Source: Tunturiibacter empetritectus (lineage in GTDB: Bacteria > Acidobacteriota > Terriglobia > Terriglobales > Acidobacteriaceae). Taken from it: DNA of 64,000 nucleotides. A program made the translations under genes and the position numbers. This document shows positions 35,666-44,698 of the stretch, piece after piece. The number at the start of each line of letters is the position of its first letter. The first letter of the stretch is position 1. The notes beneath the pieces are model-generated. The model ran no database searches and had not been told where the DNA came from. It was given only the letters and a program-made list of their open reading frames with translations. The stretch spans positions 2,170,001 to 2,234,000 of the forward strand of contig NZ_JACCCU010000001.1 in NCBI RefSeq assembly GCF_013410875.1, read 5' to 3'.

Positions 35666-36146
35666 TGTTCCTAAGGAATCGGGATTCTAAATTTAGGTTG
35701 CCACGCTCGCGGATTAATTTCAAAGGTGTTGCGGATCGATGTTGCATCACTCGCAACCACTTGCGTAACAATTTCCAAAATTTGTGTCCGGGAGAGTTTA
35801 GTAGGGATCAAAAAAAATCATCGCTCGAATATATATGCCGCGCAGATTACATCTTTTTAGAACCGTCGCATGCGCATAGTTGGTTATAATCTGGAGCAAG
35901 AGATCCTATTGTTCTCGATGTCTTTTTGTTGATACAAGCAAGGCTTCCGAGCCATCAAAATAGTATTCCGATGCGGCATCGTGAAATCTGTCGAGATGGG
36001 TTCAATGCGTGCTTAACTGCATTAGTGCCTGTTAGACGCCCGTTTCGAAGCGTGGATCTGGAACGTCCTTATTAGCTCTTCGTAATTGACAGTCTGGTGA
36101 TGTCGTTAATCTCTATCTGAATGCCCAAGAACTTAAGGTCACGCTA
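35666..36146. other. Intergenic region between divergent transferase genes
   Basis: 481 AT-rich bases between the TADDD transferase (minus) and the acyltransferase (plus). No credible gene, hairpin or repeat found; promoters of both genes must lie here. Confidence 0.6.
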
Positions 36147-37340
36147 ATGCTAGCAGCCATCCAAAGGTCGATCATAAGACTTCACAACAGATCTGATAGT
36201 GTTCGGCTTCCCGCGTACTCGGTGCACATGGATGCGATTCGAGCTATCGCTGCTTTTCTCGTTCTTGCCGGTCATGCGAGGATGCTCTTCTTTGGCGAAC
36301 ACCAACTTCATAGAAACCCTGCAGCGGCAGGGGCGAGCGCACTTGGCTTAGGCGGCCAGGCGGTGATGGTTTTCTTTGTGCTGAGTGGATTTCTGGTTGG
36401 CGGCAGCGCATGGCGCTCGATTCAAGAAGGTAGATGGTCCTGGCGCAAGTATCTTTTCCAAAGAATGACCCGGCTGTGGATCGTCCTGATCCCGGCACTG
36501 ATCGTTGGGGGGATTTTTGACCATGTTGGCATGCAGTTTCTCTATAGCAATGGAGGTATCTATTCAGCGCCGCCGGGTCAGGGGATGATCGAGCCAACTC
36601 TTGGAGCTGCAATGGGATTAAAAGTGTTGGCCGGCAATGCCTTCTTCTTTCAAAAGATTCTAGTTCCCTCCTACGGAACTAACGCGGCAATGTGGAGTTT
36701 GGCAAACGAGTTCTGGTACTACATGCTCTTTCCCCTCTTACTCTTGATTTTCGTAGGCCGAACGCCGGTCATTCTACGTGTGCTGTTTGGGTTAATCGCC
36801 GCCTGCATTCTTATGCTGATTGGAATAAAGATTGCCGGCCTGTTTTTGGTGTGGCTGTTGGGCTTTGGGGTTTCGACCTTGGAGTTAACGATTCCGCCGA
36901 GGTTCAGGCGTCCCGCTACGATCGTTGCCTTGCTTCAATTCTTAGCTGTGGTTACAGTCCTACGCCGGTATCAGACACACTTCGTATTGACTGCCAGCGC
37001 GATTGGCCTGAGCTTCGCACTATTTCTTTACGTGATTCTGCATGCGAGGCAGCCTGTCAATAGTCTTTCCTACCAGAGAGTTGCGACAACATTGTCTAAA
37101 TCTTCCTACACTCTCTACCTGGTGCACCTGCCGTTTCTAGTGTTCCTGGTAGGTTTGGTCAACAAGCCCTGGCACGCGTGGCCCAAACGGCCGACGTACT
37201 TGTTGTTGTCGATCTTATTCGTGGTGATCGCATATTCTTACGCATGGATTATGTATTTGCTCTTCGAGCGCAACACCGATGCGATCCGCAAGCGGCTTTT
37301 TGAAAGAAGAAGCTTAGCGGCGCCCGCTGTGAGATCGTAG
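36147..37340 (+). CDS. Acyltransferase family 3 membrane protein
   Basis: Integral membrane O-acyltransferase of 397 residues with about ten membrane segments. It probably acetylates or acylates the exopolysaccharide. The family start HMDAIRAIAAFLVLAGHARMLFF carries the essential His, followed by VMVFFVLSGFLVG with the conserved FFxLSGF motif and the Arg-rich WRKYLFQRMTRLWIVLIPAL. The central AAMWSLANEFWYYMLFPLLLL (W-S-L-x-x-E-x-x-Y) is also diagnostic. It is alone on this strand between two minus-strand genes, with the convergent GT4 gene 49 bases downstream. Confidence 0.9.
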   Translation: MLAAIQRSIIRLHNRSDSVRLPAYSVHMDAIRAIAAFLVLAGHARMLFFGEHQLHRNPAAAGASALGLGGQAVMVFFVLSGFLVGGSAWRSIQEGRWSWRKYLFQRMTRLWIVLIPALIVGGIFDHVGMQFLYSNGGIYSAPPGQGMIEPTLGAAMGLKVLAGNAFFFQKILVPSYGTNAAMWSLANEFWYYMLFPLLLLIFVGRTPVILRVLFGLIAACILMLIGIKIAGLFLVWLLGFGVSTLELTIPPRFRRPATIVALLQFLAVVTVLRRYQTHFVLTASAIGLSFALFLYVILHARQPVNSLSYQRVATTLSKSSYTLYLVHLPFLVFLVGLVNKPWHAWPKRPTYLLLSILFVVIAYSYAWIMYLLFERNTDAIRKRLFERRSLAAPAVRS

Positions 37341-37389
37341 CCGTTCCGACGCTTATCCGATCTTTCTGCTCACTATCAAGTGAATAGGG

Positions 37390-38568
37390 TCATACGTATG
37401 AGGGACGGTGAGCCTCAATACATTCCTGAAAGGCAGCCATGAGTTGTTGATAGTTTTGCTCTTCGGTGTAGAGAGCAAGATATCTTGCCCTGGCTTGAAG
37501 TCTCAACGACCTAAGACGGTCCGGATCAGATGTGAGGCTGCTGACGACAGAGGCAAGTTCTACACTATCTCCGGGCCGGTACAGGAGACCGGTCACGCCG
37601 TCTTCAACCATTGCCTGCATAGGTGGCGTAGCGGCTGCGATGACTGGCGTTCCTTTGGAGTAAGCTTCGACGATTGTGCGGCCGAATGGCTCATACCACT
37701 CTGACGGAAAGATCAGAAAAGCAGCATTGCCCAAGTATTCGCATACGTCGGAGAGCGACCTGCGGCCTAGATATTCGATACGTGAATCGGCTTCAGAAGC
37801 TTCCCTGACGATTGATTCGAGAGGGCCGTCGCCGATAAGCTTCAGACGCACCGGTTGCAGAATGTTCTTCCAGGCTTTGAGCAGAGAACGAACACCTTTT
37901 TCCTCTGTGAGACGTCCGACATACAGGCCGTAGCCGCCTGAACCGTCGCCGACCCCGGTGTCCGAGATAAAGTTCGGTTTGACTATAATTCTATCTTCGG
38001 GAAATCCACCTGCGACCAATTGTTGTTTTACAAAGCTACTGACTGCTATGAACCTATCGACCGAGTCTCCCCACACCCCACGCAGATGAGCGTAGACATT
38101 GCTGGCGACTACTGCGGCTGACTGCAGATAGCTCTTCCGATAGCAACGATGTTGAATGGCGGAGAGGGCTACCTTACTGCCAACGCATGTAGTGCAGACG
38201 TGGCCATCGCGAAACAGGTTAGCGGAAGGGCAGACGAGCCTGTAGTTTCTTACCGAAAGAGCGGTTGGGATACCCATCTCTTTTGCGGCACGAAAGATTG
38301 AGGGAGAGAGACGAGGGAAAAAGTTATCCACCTTCATAATGTCCGGCCGTTCCGACCGAATGAGCTGTTTTATGTTATCGAACTCTTTAGAATTCCAGAT
38401 GGATTGCAAGCCTACAGTGATCAGGTTCTCAGAACGAATTTCAGCATTGTCCAAGACATACTCAATGACTTCCTCTCCGCGGGAACGAAGCATCGAGATT
38501 TCCTGCTCTCTGGACTCGTCTTCTCCACCTCGGTAGATATATCGATTGTGTAGAAACAGAATCCGCAT
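37390..38568 (-). CDS. Glycosyltransferase family 4 (GT-B)
   Basis: GT-B retaining glycosyltransferase of 392 residues. N-terminus MRILFLHNRYIYRGGEDE; a cysteine-rich middle (VCPSANLFRDGHVCTTCVGSK ... IQHRCYRKS) seen in some capsule GT4 enzymes; C-terminal donor domain with GLYVGRLTEEKGVRSLLKAW, LKLIGDGPLESIV, and the E-x7-E type motif PSEWYEPFGRTIVEAYSKGTPVIA. It differs clearly from the other GT4 of the locus. Neighbours are the acyltransferase (convergent) and the oxygenase 218 bases upstream on the same strand. Confidence 0.9.
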   Translation of the reverse strand: MRILFLHNRYIYRGGEDESREQEISMLRSRGEEVIEYVLDNAEIRSENLITVGLQSIWNSKEFDNIKQLIRSERPDIMKVDNFFPRLSPSIFRAAKEMGIPTALSVRNYRLVCPSANLFRDGHVCTTCVGSKVALSAIQHRCYRKSYLQSAAVVASNVYAHLRGVWGDSVDRFIAVSSFVKQQLVAGGFPEDRIIVKPNFISDTGVGDGSGGYGLYVGRLTEEKGVRSLLKAWKNILQPVRLKLIGDGPLESIVREASEADSRIEYLGRRSLSDVCEYLGNAAFLIFPSEWYEPFGRTIVEAYSKGTPVIAAATPPMQAMVEDGVTGLLYRPGDSVELASVVSSLTSDPDRLRSLRLQARARYLALYTEEQNYQQLMAAFQECIEAHRPSYV

Positions 38569-38786
38569 CAGGCCTCAAGATCTATGAATATTCAGTTGGG
38601 ATACAGTCGCTCTGTCCATTGTGCCTTTTGGTCTGGACTTATGAGTGAGAAAGATCTCTCACTCCATTCCCTCGGTCGGAAGTTGAGTGCCGCTGACGGA
38701 TTGACGCGTCAAGTGACAAGATGCAGGTCCGCCCAATGTCTGCGAACGGTTTCTGAATAATGCAGTGACACGCGACTACTTAAGGG

Positions 38787-39602
38787 CTACTTAATTTTCT
38801 GGCGAACAAAATCGTAGAAGATAGGTGGCGTAAATTTACGGGCGAGGCTGCGCACGGTGGGTTTCGGCCCATAGATATCAGGCGCATACATGGAGCTGTG
38901 TACACCTTTTTCCTTCCCGAGGATGCCTCCTGCTGTGTTGTAGTAGGCCATGAAAGAGTAGCGCGAACGGCCTGACGGTTCTACTACCGGATTGACGCCA
39001 TGAAAAGACGTCCGAGAGACCTCCATCAGTAGAGTTCTATTAAAAACAGGCTCAATCTCTGCAACTTTACGGCTTGCGTCTTTATTCCACAATTCGAGTT
39101 GTCCACCGTACTTCGGAGACCAATCCTGATTAAGGTAGATGATCAGCGCGAGGCGGCGCGTCAAACCGCTGGTGAGGTCCTCGTTTGAGTCGATGTGAAC
39201 ATCAAACTTTCCTTTTGGAGGGATAATGCTGTAGCCGGCGCCGTGCATATATGGATCAGGCAGCAGGTTCCAGATCCCCGTGATCTCGGATAAGAGATAA
39301 AGAAATGGGGCCGAGTGAAGAAGTGCGACGAGCTGAAATCCTGCCTCGCCGAGCAAAACGGCAGACTTCTGACCGAACTTCTCGATTTTATGGGTGTTAT
39401 GGTGTACCCAGTCGGACCTCTTGGCTACCGACATCTCGTTCATTACAGTAGTTAGCCGGTCGGGTTCGAACAGATTATCAATGGTGAGATAAGGAAAAGG
39501 CGAGTTACTCCGATATCGTTCGGCTAAGCTTGCAGAGCTCTCTGGGATGGAAAGTTGATCAAGCCGAGTTGAGACGTCTCGAATGCTAGTTTCGTTTTGC
39601 AT
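38787..39602 (-). CDS. 2OG-Fe(II) oxygenase (prolyl 4-hydroxylase type)
   Basis: Non-haem iron dioxygenase of 271 residues. Iron ligands are His136 and Asp138 in KFDVHIDSN and distal His201 in TSFHGV; Arg214 in GRSRYSF would bind 2-oxoglutarate. YSIIPPKG and RRLALIIYLNQDW match the prolyl 4-hydroxylase alpha-subunit fold. Start at ATG 39602, since GGGAG lies just before it; ATG 39635 has no ribosome site. No signal peptide, so it acts in the cytoplasm. Its position inside the polysaccharide locus suggests a sugar or carrier-linked substrate, but a protein substrate is equally possible. Confidence 0.85.
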   Translation of the reverse strand: MQNETSIRDVSTRLDQLSIPESSASLAERYRSNSPFPYLTIDNLFEPDRLTTVMNEMSVAKRSDWVHHNTHKIEKFGQKSAVLLGEAGFQLVALLHSAPFLYLLSEITGIWNLLPDPYMHGAGYSIIPPKGKFDVHIDSNEDLTSGLTRRLALIIYLNQDWSPKYGGQLELWNKDASRKVAEIEPVFNRTLLMEVSRTSFHGVNPVVEPSGRSRYSFMAYYNTAGGILGKEKGVHSSMYAPDIYGPKPTVRSLARKFTPPIFYDFVRQKIK

Positions 39603-40193
39603 ATCGCTCCCTGACACCGACGCAGTGGGTTGCATTCTTGATAGAACCGAACCATTGGTGGGTTCATTGCTCCTCCGCCGGGCCGTTACCTCATCCCTGT
39701 GAGGGAAATGAATTTCCTATAATTAGGAAAAACTCTGGTACTTCAAGTTATCTAAAGCTCCATAATGCCTTTTTGTATGCATTGATTTTCGTCTTTCGAG
39801 GGAAAGTCAATGCCAACAACACTTATGTGTGCAATTGCAATGCCAAATAGCTACTAGCGGAAAATCACCGCAAGTCATGATTGACGAGCTTTAGAAAGAA
39901 GTTCTTACGGCTGATGACCATAACCCAAGCTGTTGGCCATCTTGAGGGACGGGCCTACGTTCGTATGCGACGTCGTAAGAAATTCTCATACAAGTTACAG
40001 CTGTAGTACAGCGGCCGGTTGGCCCGACAATTGCATTATTTCAGAATAACGGCGCTCACTGAGAAGCCCTTCTCAAACCGTCCGCTCTATTGTGACGGGC
40101 TCCGTAATTAGTTACCGTAGTTACGTTAGGTAACCTAAATTTCAAAAGTTGAACACGCATCATAGAGGCAAAGCGCTAATTGAAGGGATGCCA
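39603..40193. other. Intergenic region with two palindromes, upstream of the priming transferase
   Basis: About 590 AT-rich bases between divergent genes. Two symmetrical elements are visible: TTTCCTA-TAAT-TAGGAAA (39713-39730), and TTAGGT-A-ACCTAA (40126-40138), the latter preceded by a partly matching GTTACC at 40111-40116. They are candidate operators for regulation of polysaccharide synthesis. No gene recognised. Confidence 0.5.
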
Positions 40194-41651
40194 ATGACAT
40201 TGTCGAATAGAGGTATCTTTCTGGAATTAGTAAAACTTAGCGATATTTTACTTCTCTTTTGCAGTTTGGCGGCAGCTTATGTTGTCACCTCCGGGCATCA
40301 GGCTTTTGGTTTACCTAGGTCCCTGGTGACACATCATCCTGTTGAAGTATTTCTGGCGACGCTGTTATTGGGCATAGTATGGCACGGAGTTTTATATTCG
40401 AATAAGTTCTATCGCTCCAGAAGAGTGGATGGATTCCTCATGGAGGCGATGGATGTATTTCTTGCGAGCGCCTTGTGCGCTGCAGCCTGCTTTGCCTGGC
40501 TGTGGGTCATAAGTTCCCGCGCGACACGTACTTATCATGCAAATGAGCTCGCTTCAACTGCGGTCGTTTTTGGGATCGTCAGCTTTACGGTCTTCCTCTC
40601 GACACGATTTCTGGGACGGACTACGGCGCACACACTTCGTTCCAAAGGCTATAACCTTCGCCATGTATTGATCGTTGGGACGAATCGTCGGGCCCACGCT
40701 TTTGCACAGGATGTACTGCGGCACCCGGAGTGGGGTTACGATGTGCGGGGCTTCATTGACGGCCAATGGTGGTTCCAGGAGACGGCTACATCCGGTCTAG
40801 GGAACCTTCTTGGGGATCTGGAGACGATTCCGTCGCTGCTGCGAACAATGCCTATCGACGAAGTGATCGTGACCTTGCCACTCGCGTCGTTTTACCAGCA
40901 GATTGCAGAGGTGGTGGCTACGTGCCGCGACCATGGGATCACGGTACGGGGAGTGGGATCATTCTTCGATCAGGAACAGGCACATCGAACTGCCTACCTT
41001 CCGGGTGGCATTGGCACCATTACTCTGCACGATGAGTCTTGGAATGCGTGGGGATCGATGATAAAGCGAGTAACCGATGCGGTCGTTTCGGCGGTGCTTT
41101 TGCTGGCCCTTGCTCCTGTCTTTTTCATCGTTGCGTTATTGATCAGGTTGACCTCGAAGGGTCCGGTCTTCTTTCGTCAGACCAGAATTGGCTATGGCAA
41201 ACGACCTTTCGAGATTCTGAAGTTTAGGACAATGGTGTCGGATGCCGAGAAGTTGATGGCCCAGGTGGAGCATTTGAACGAGACGAAAGGTCCCACCTTC
41301 AAGCTGAAGAATGATCCTCGTATAACACCCCTGGGCAGGTTTCTACGGAAGTCAAGTCTTGACGAGATTCCTCAACTCATCAATGTGTTTCGTGGAGACA
41401 TGAGTCTTGTCGGCCCACGGCCACTTCCCGTGAGAGATTATGAAGGTTTTACGAAGGACTGGCACAGGAGACGATTCAGCGTCAAACCCGGAATTACTTG
41501 TTTGTGGCAGGTGATGGGGAGAAGCTCGATCAGCTTCGATGAGTGGATGGCTTTGGATATGCGTTACATCGACCAGTGGTCGGTATGGCTCGATATCAAG
41601 ATCCTGTTTCAAACTATTCCTGCAGTCTTTCGTGGCTCCGGGGCAGTGTAA
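40194..41651 (+). CDS. Undecaprenyl-phosphate sugar phosphotransferase (WbaP/WcaJ type)
   Basis: Priming enzyme that moves a sugar-1-phosphate to undecaprenyl phosphate and starts each repeat unit. 485 residues: four N-terminal membrane helices, a CoA-binding-like domain (about 140-260; HVLIVGTNRRAHAFAQDVL, YDVRGFIDG) and the C-terminal catalytic domain starting at the fifth helix (KRVTDAVVSAVLLLALAPVFFIVALLI). It holds FRQTRIGYGKRPFEILKFRTM, the catalytic acidic SSLDEIPQL and MSLVGPRP, and ends in PGITCLWQVMGRSSISFDEW. I chose ATG 40194 with GAAGG upstream; a TTG at 40149 was an alternative. It is followed by a strong terminator. Confidence 0.93.
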   Translation: MTLSNRGIFLELVKLSDILLLFCSLAAAYVVTSGHQAFGLPRSLVTHHPVEVFLATLLLGIVWHGVLYSNKFYRSRRVDGFLMEAMDVFLASALCAAACFAWLWVISSRATRTYHANELASTAVVFGIVSFTVFLSTRFLGRTTAHTLRSKGYNLRHVLIVGTNRRAHAFAQDVLRHPEWGYDVRGFIDGQWWFQETATSGLGNLLGDLETIPSLLRTMPIDEVIVTLPLASFYQQIAEVVATCRDHGITVRGVGSFFDQEQAHRTAYLPGGIGTITLHDESWNAWGSMIKRVTDAVVSAVLLLALAPVFFIVALLIRLTSKGPVFFRQTRIGYGKRPFEILKFRTMVSDAEKLMAQVEHLNETKGPTFKLKNDPRITPLGRFLRKSSLDEIPQLINVFRGDMSLVGPRPLPVRDYEGFTKDWHRRRFSVKPGITCLWQVMGRSSISFDEWMALDMRYIDQWSVWLDIKILFQTIPAVFRGSGAV

Positions 41652-41701
41652 ATACAGATCTCCGACAACACCAGTTGGTATGGCGGCTCGCGACTAAGAA
41701 G

Positions 41702-41755
41702 GACTCCTAGTAGACATGACGCGAGAGCGCCTGACATCTACTCGGAGTCTTTTTT
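41702..41755 (+). terminator. Strong terminator reaching into the hemA 3' end
   Basis: GACTCCTAGTAGA (41702-41714) pairs with TCTACTCGGAGTC (41737-41749), one mismatch, followed by six T residues. The right arm and T-run are the last codons and stop of hemA on the other strand, so the same DNA codes for protein and ends the priming-transferase transcript. An inner GCG/CGC stem lies in the loop. Confidence 0.85.
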
Positions 41756-43018
41756 GCGTGTTGATTCGCGGAGCGCGGTGAGTTGGGGATGGAGAAGCTT
41801 GGCTGTGAGCGAGCGGGTCAGGGCTTCGACGGCGTCACGCTGTTGGGCGGTGAGGTCGGCGAGCTTGGATTGGGAGCGGTCTAGTTCGGCCTGGCGGAGC
41901 TGCTCGGCCTGCTGCTGAAGGGCTTTGATGGCGGGGACTGCGTCGCGGGATTGAAGACGCTCCTGATACTTGTCTACTTCCCTGCTGACGATAATCTCGG
42001 CGGCGGCGACTTCGCGACCGCGATCGGCCAGATTGGCGGCGGCTACCTGCTGGAGATCGTCGATGTCATAGACGAAGCAGCCTTCGACCTCGTTCATGCG
42101 TGGGTCGACGTCGCGGGGGACGGCGATGTCGATGAAGAACATGGGCCGATTGCGGCGGCGATGGAGGAAGTGCTGGCCGTGGGAGCGACCGAAGATCTTT
42201 TGGGGGGCGCCGGTGGAGGTGATGACGATGTCTGCACGGTCAGCCTGCTCGTAGAGGGCTTCGAAGGAAATGGCTTCGGTGTGAACGGTGAGGCTGCTGA
42301 AGTCGGAGGCTATTTTTTCAGCACGGGATTGGGTGCGGTTGGTGACAAGGATGGAGGATGCGCCCTGCTGGATGAGATGACGGGCGGCTAACTCGGACAT
42401 TTTGCCGGCACCCACCAGAAGGACAGTCTTTCCGTAGAGGGAGCCGAAGATCTTCCTGGCGAGATCGACGGCTACCGAGGCTATGGAGACGGAGCTTGAG
42501 CCAATTTGAGTTTCGGTGCGGATTTTTTTGGCGACAGTGAAGGTGCGTTGCATCAGGGCTTCGAGGTGGCTGGAGACGGCGCCGGCGTCACGGGCCACGG
42601 TGTAGGCCTCTTTGACCTGGCCGAGGATCTGGGGTTCGCCGACGACCATGCTGTCGAGCGAACTGGCGACGCGGAAAAGATGGCGGACGGCTTCGCGCTC
42701 GCGAAACTCGTAGAGATGCGGTTGGATGTCGTGCGGTGGAACGGCGAAGTACTCGTGCAGGAAGCGGAGGAGGTCGGTTTTGTCCTGTGCCGATGCGGCT
42801 TCGGCGTCGTCCTGGAGGGTAAGGAGCTCGACCCGGTTGCAGGTGGAGAGGATGAGGCCTTCGCGGACGCCGGGCTGGTGGAGAAGGGTGCGGGTGGCGT
42901 CGGCGAGGCGTTCAGCGGGGATGGCGAGACGCTCGCGTACCTCGATTGGTGCGGTGTTGTGGTTGATGCCGAGGAGGACGAGACGGCCCTGTGTGGATGT
43001 GGGCTTGGCTTGGTTCAT
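41738..43018 (-). CDS. hemA: Glutamyl-tRNA reductase
   Basis: First committed enzyme of C5-pathway haem synthesis: reduces glutamyl-tRNA to glutamate 1-semialdehyde with NADPH. 426 residues: GINHNTAPIEVRERLAIP, the catalytic Cys in LILSTCNRVELL, HLFRVASSLDSMVVGEPQILGQVKEAY, the NADPH fold VLLVGAGKMSELAARHLIQQGA with TNRTQSRAEKIA, and a C-terminal dimerisation helix region. The start overlaps the stop of the CcsA/HemX gene by 4 bases (ATGA), a conserved arrangement. The last codons form part of a terminator for the facing gene. Confidence 0.95.
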   Translation of the reverse strand: MNQAKPTSTQGRLVLLGINHNTAPIEVRERLAIPAERLADATRTLLHQPGVREGLILSTCNRVELLTLQDDAEAASAQDKTDLLRFLHEYFAVPPHDIQPHLYEFREREAVRHLFRVASSLDSMVVGEPQILGQVKEAYTVARDAGAVSSHLEALMQRTFTVAKKIRTETQIGSSSVSIASVAVDLARKIFGSLYGKTVLLVGAGKMSELAARHLIQQGASSILVTNRTQSRAEKIASDFSSLTVHTEAISFEALYEQADRADIVITSTGAPQKIFGRSHGQHFLHRRRNRPMFFIDIAVPRDVDPRMNEVEGCFVYDIDDLQQVAAANLADRGREVAAAEIIVSREVDKYQERLQSRDAVPAIKALQQQAEQLRQAELDRSQSKLADLTAQQRDAVEALTRSLTAKLLHPQLTALRESTRKKDSE

Positions 43019-43824
43019 GGGGCGCTAAACCTGTGGACTGCGGAGAACTGGTTTGCCACCCACACGGTGAGTATGACCAGGAAGACGAAGCTGGAGAGGT
43101 AGACGGCTCGGCGGCCTCGGAGGCCTGAGATTCGGCGGATATGGATCATCGCCACGTAAACCAGCCACATGGCGAATGCGAGAAGGATCTTGGGGTCGCG
43201 GAAGTAAGAAGCACCGACGGTGGCCTGGGCGATGAGCGAACCGATGAGAAGGCCGGCGGTCATACAAGGTAGGCCGAAGAGGAGGGCTTTGAGGGCGATC
43301 TGATCGGTAGTTTCAAGCGGTGGCAGCCATGAGATGGTTGGCGATTTTTGCTTGAGGCGGCGCTCCTGCACCAGGTAGAGAAGCGACGCCAGCATGGAGA
43401 GGAAGAGAGCGGCGTAGGCGGCAAGAAGAAGAGCAACGTGGAGGAAGATCCAGCCGGTGTGAAGAATTGGGAAGGTGGTGCTCTCCTGACCCGGATGAAA
43501 GGCCGGGAGTAGGCAAAAAAGGAAGCAGATGGGCAGCAGGAAGATGCCGAGCGAAACGGTGCGGTAGCGGGCATAGACCAAGAGAAAGGCCAAGGCGAGA
43601 AGAAGGCCCAGGAAAGACTGAGTTTCGTGGGTATCTACTGGAAGGCGATGGTGGGCCGCGTTGAGCATCTCGGCCAACGAGACGAAGTGGAAGAATACTG
43701 CGGCTACAGTGGCGGGGACGGCGATGTGGCGCCAGCGGGGGCGGTCATATAGGGCCGCCGGCAGGACCGCAAGCGCGGCGATGCCGTAGAGTAAGACCGC
43801 GACTCTGAGCCAGAAAAGAGACAT
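43015..43824 (-). CDS. CcsA/HemX-type cytochrome c assembly protein
   Basis: Membrane protein of 269 residues with about eight hydrophobic segments, of the CcsA/HemX (CytC_asm) family. Features: LAEMLNAAHHRLPVDTHETQSFLGLLLALAFLLVYARYR, PAFHPGQ, PILHTGWIFLHVALLLAAYAALFLSMLASLLYLVQERRLK, with histidines usual for haem handling. The tryptophan-rich WWD motif of full CcsA is not visible, so it is nearer HemX, which influences glutamyl-tRNA reductase levels in other bacteria. ATG 43824 (MSLFWLR) gives a clean first helix. It is coupled to hemA by a 4-base overlap, and a TATACT hexamer lies about 40 bases upstream. Confidence 0.82.
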   Translation of the reverse strand: MSLFWLRVAVLLYGIAALAVLPAALYDRPRWRHIAVPATVAAVFFHFVSLAEMLNAAHHRLPVDTHETQSFLGLLLALAFLLVYARYRTVSLGIFLLPICFLFCLLPAFHPGQESTTFPILHTGWIFLHVALLLAAYAALFLSMLASLLYLVQERRLKQKSPTISWLPPLETTDQIALKALLFGLPCMTAGLLIGSLIAQATVGASYFRDPKILLAFAMWLVYVAMIHIRRISGLRGRRAVYLSSFVFLVILTVWVANQFSAVHRFSAP

Positions 43825-44051
43825 AAGTGACGTACTTCGCGGAGTTTTCCGCAAACATCGAGTATATCGCTTATGAGTTTGATTCTGCGTGGGTGCAGCC
43901 GGTTTCGCCCGATCTTATTCGGCGGCGCGAGCCTGTCTGAGAGAGGGGCAAGGTGTAGATATCTTTGAGGTTACCTTGAGGGTTCTTTCGAGACTTGCCT
44001 ATTGCACCAATGCCAGCGTGGCTGGCGGTCAACGTCGTTTCAGGGGCTTGA

Positions 44052-44261
44052 TTACCGAACGGCGATGGACATTGCGTGGAGACGATAGATCCCGTAGGCG
44101 AGGAACATCCAAGCGATCGTGGAGCAGAGCAGGCCGAAGACGATTCCTGCGGCTGCGCTTGAACCCTTGTGGAGGTCCTTTTGGGGGACATCTTCGGTTT
44201 TGATTCGGGTTGAAGGGGTGAGATTCAGGTTGATCGCTACCGGCATTGTGACTCTGGCCAT
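44052..44261 (-). CDS. Hypothetical small single-pass membrane protein
   Basis: Not recognised. 69 residues: a polar N-terminal half (INLNLTPSTRIKTEDVPQKDLHKGSS) and one membrane helix (AGIVFGLLCSTIAWMFLAYGIYRL). AAGGACAGGA precedes ATG 44261, which supports translation. It lies between repeat-rich DNA behind pqqE and the haem genes, with no obvious operon partner. Confidence 0.5.
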   Translation of the reverse strand: MARVTMPVAINLNLTPSTRIKTEDVPQKDLHKGSSAAAGIVFGLLCSTIAWMFLAYGIYRLHAMSIAVR

Positions 44262-44390
44262 AGTCCTGTCCTTTTGGAACGAGGACGACAGTACAGGGAC
44301 GCGAGTTCGATGGGACATCCCCCGAAGGATGTACGGGGGAATCTTGCGGGGATCGGGAGGATTTTAATTTGGGGATGAATTGACGATTTT

Positions 44391-44532
44391 GCAGGGTTTT
44401 TTGAGTTTTTTGTGGTGTTTGCTGTGGTGAAAACGTGGTGAGATCGTGGTGGAATGCGTGGTAGAAGTGGTGTTTTGACATCGCTTTTTCGGTCTCTGAA
44501 AAATGCGCCACTGTTTTTGACTTTATTTTTAG
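44391..44532. repeat. Dispersed CCACCA/TGGTGG-rich intergenic repeat, copy 2
   Basis: In inverted orientation to 13262-13403. Read on the minus strand: CTAAAAATAAAG, then GGCGCATTTTTC, then a run of CACCA/CCACC units (ACACCACTTCTACCACG, TTCCACCACG, TCTCACCACG, TTTCACCACAG, CAAACACCAC) ending AACTCAAAAAACCC. It lies between the 69-aa membrane protein and pqqE. Confidence 0.7.
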
Positions 44533-44590
44533 AGTGGGGCGGGAAGGCGTCCAAGGTGAGAGATCAGGAGTTGGTATAGAGGCCGAAAGA

Positions 44591-44648
44591 ACAAGCAACC
44601 GCAAGGACAAACGCAAATGCGGGGGTTCTTCGCTTCGCTCAGAATCAC
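44591..44648 (+). repeat. 58-base hairpin repeat, copy downstream of pqqE
   Basis: ACAAGCAACCGCAAGGACAA ... GGGGGTTCTTCGCTTCGCTC AGAATCAC. It aligns without gaps to 46001-46058 (43 of 58 identical) in the same orientation. The last 25 bases fold as a short hairpin; base changes between copies keep pairing. It lies about 50 bases beyond the pqqE stop. Confidence 0.75.
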
Positions 44649-44698
44649 AGACATTCTCTTCCCTTACGTCATCATCCAATCTGCTCCAAGAGCCCGGA

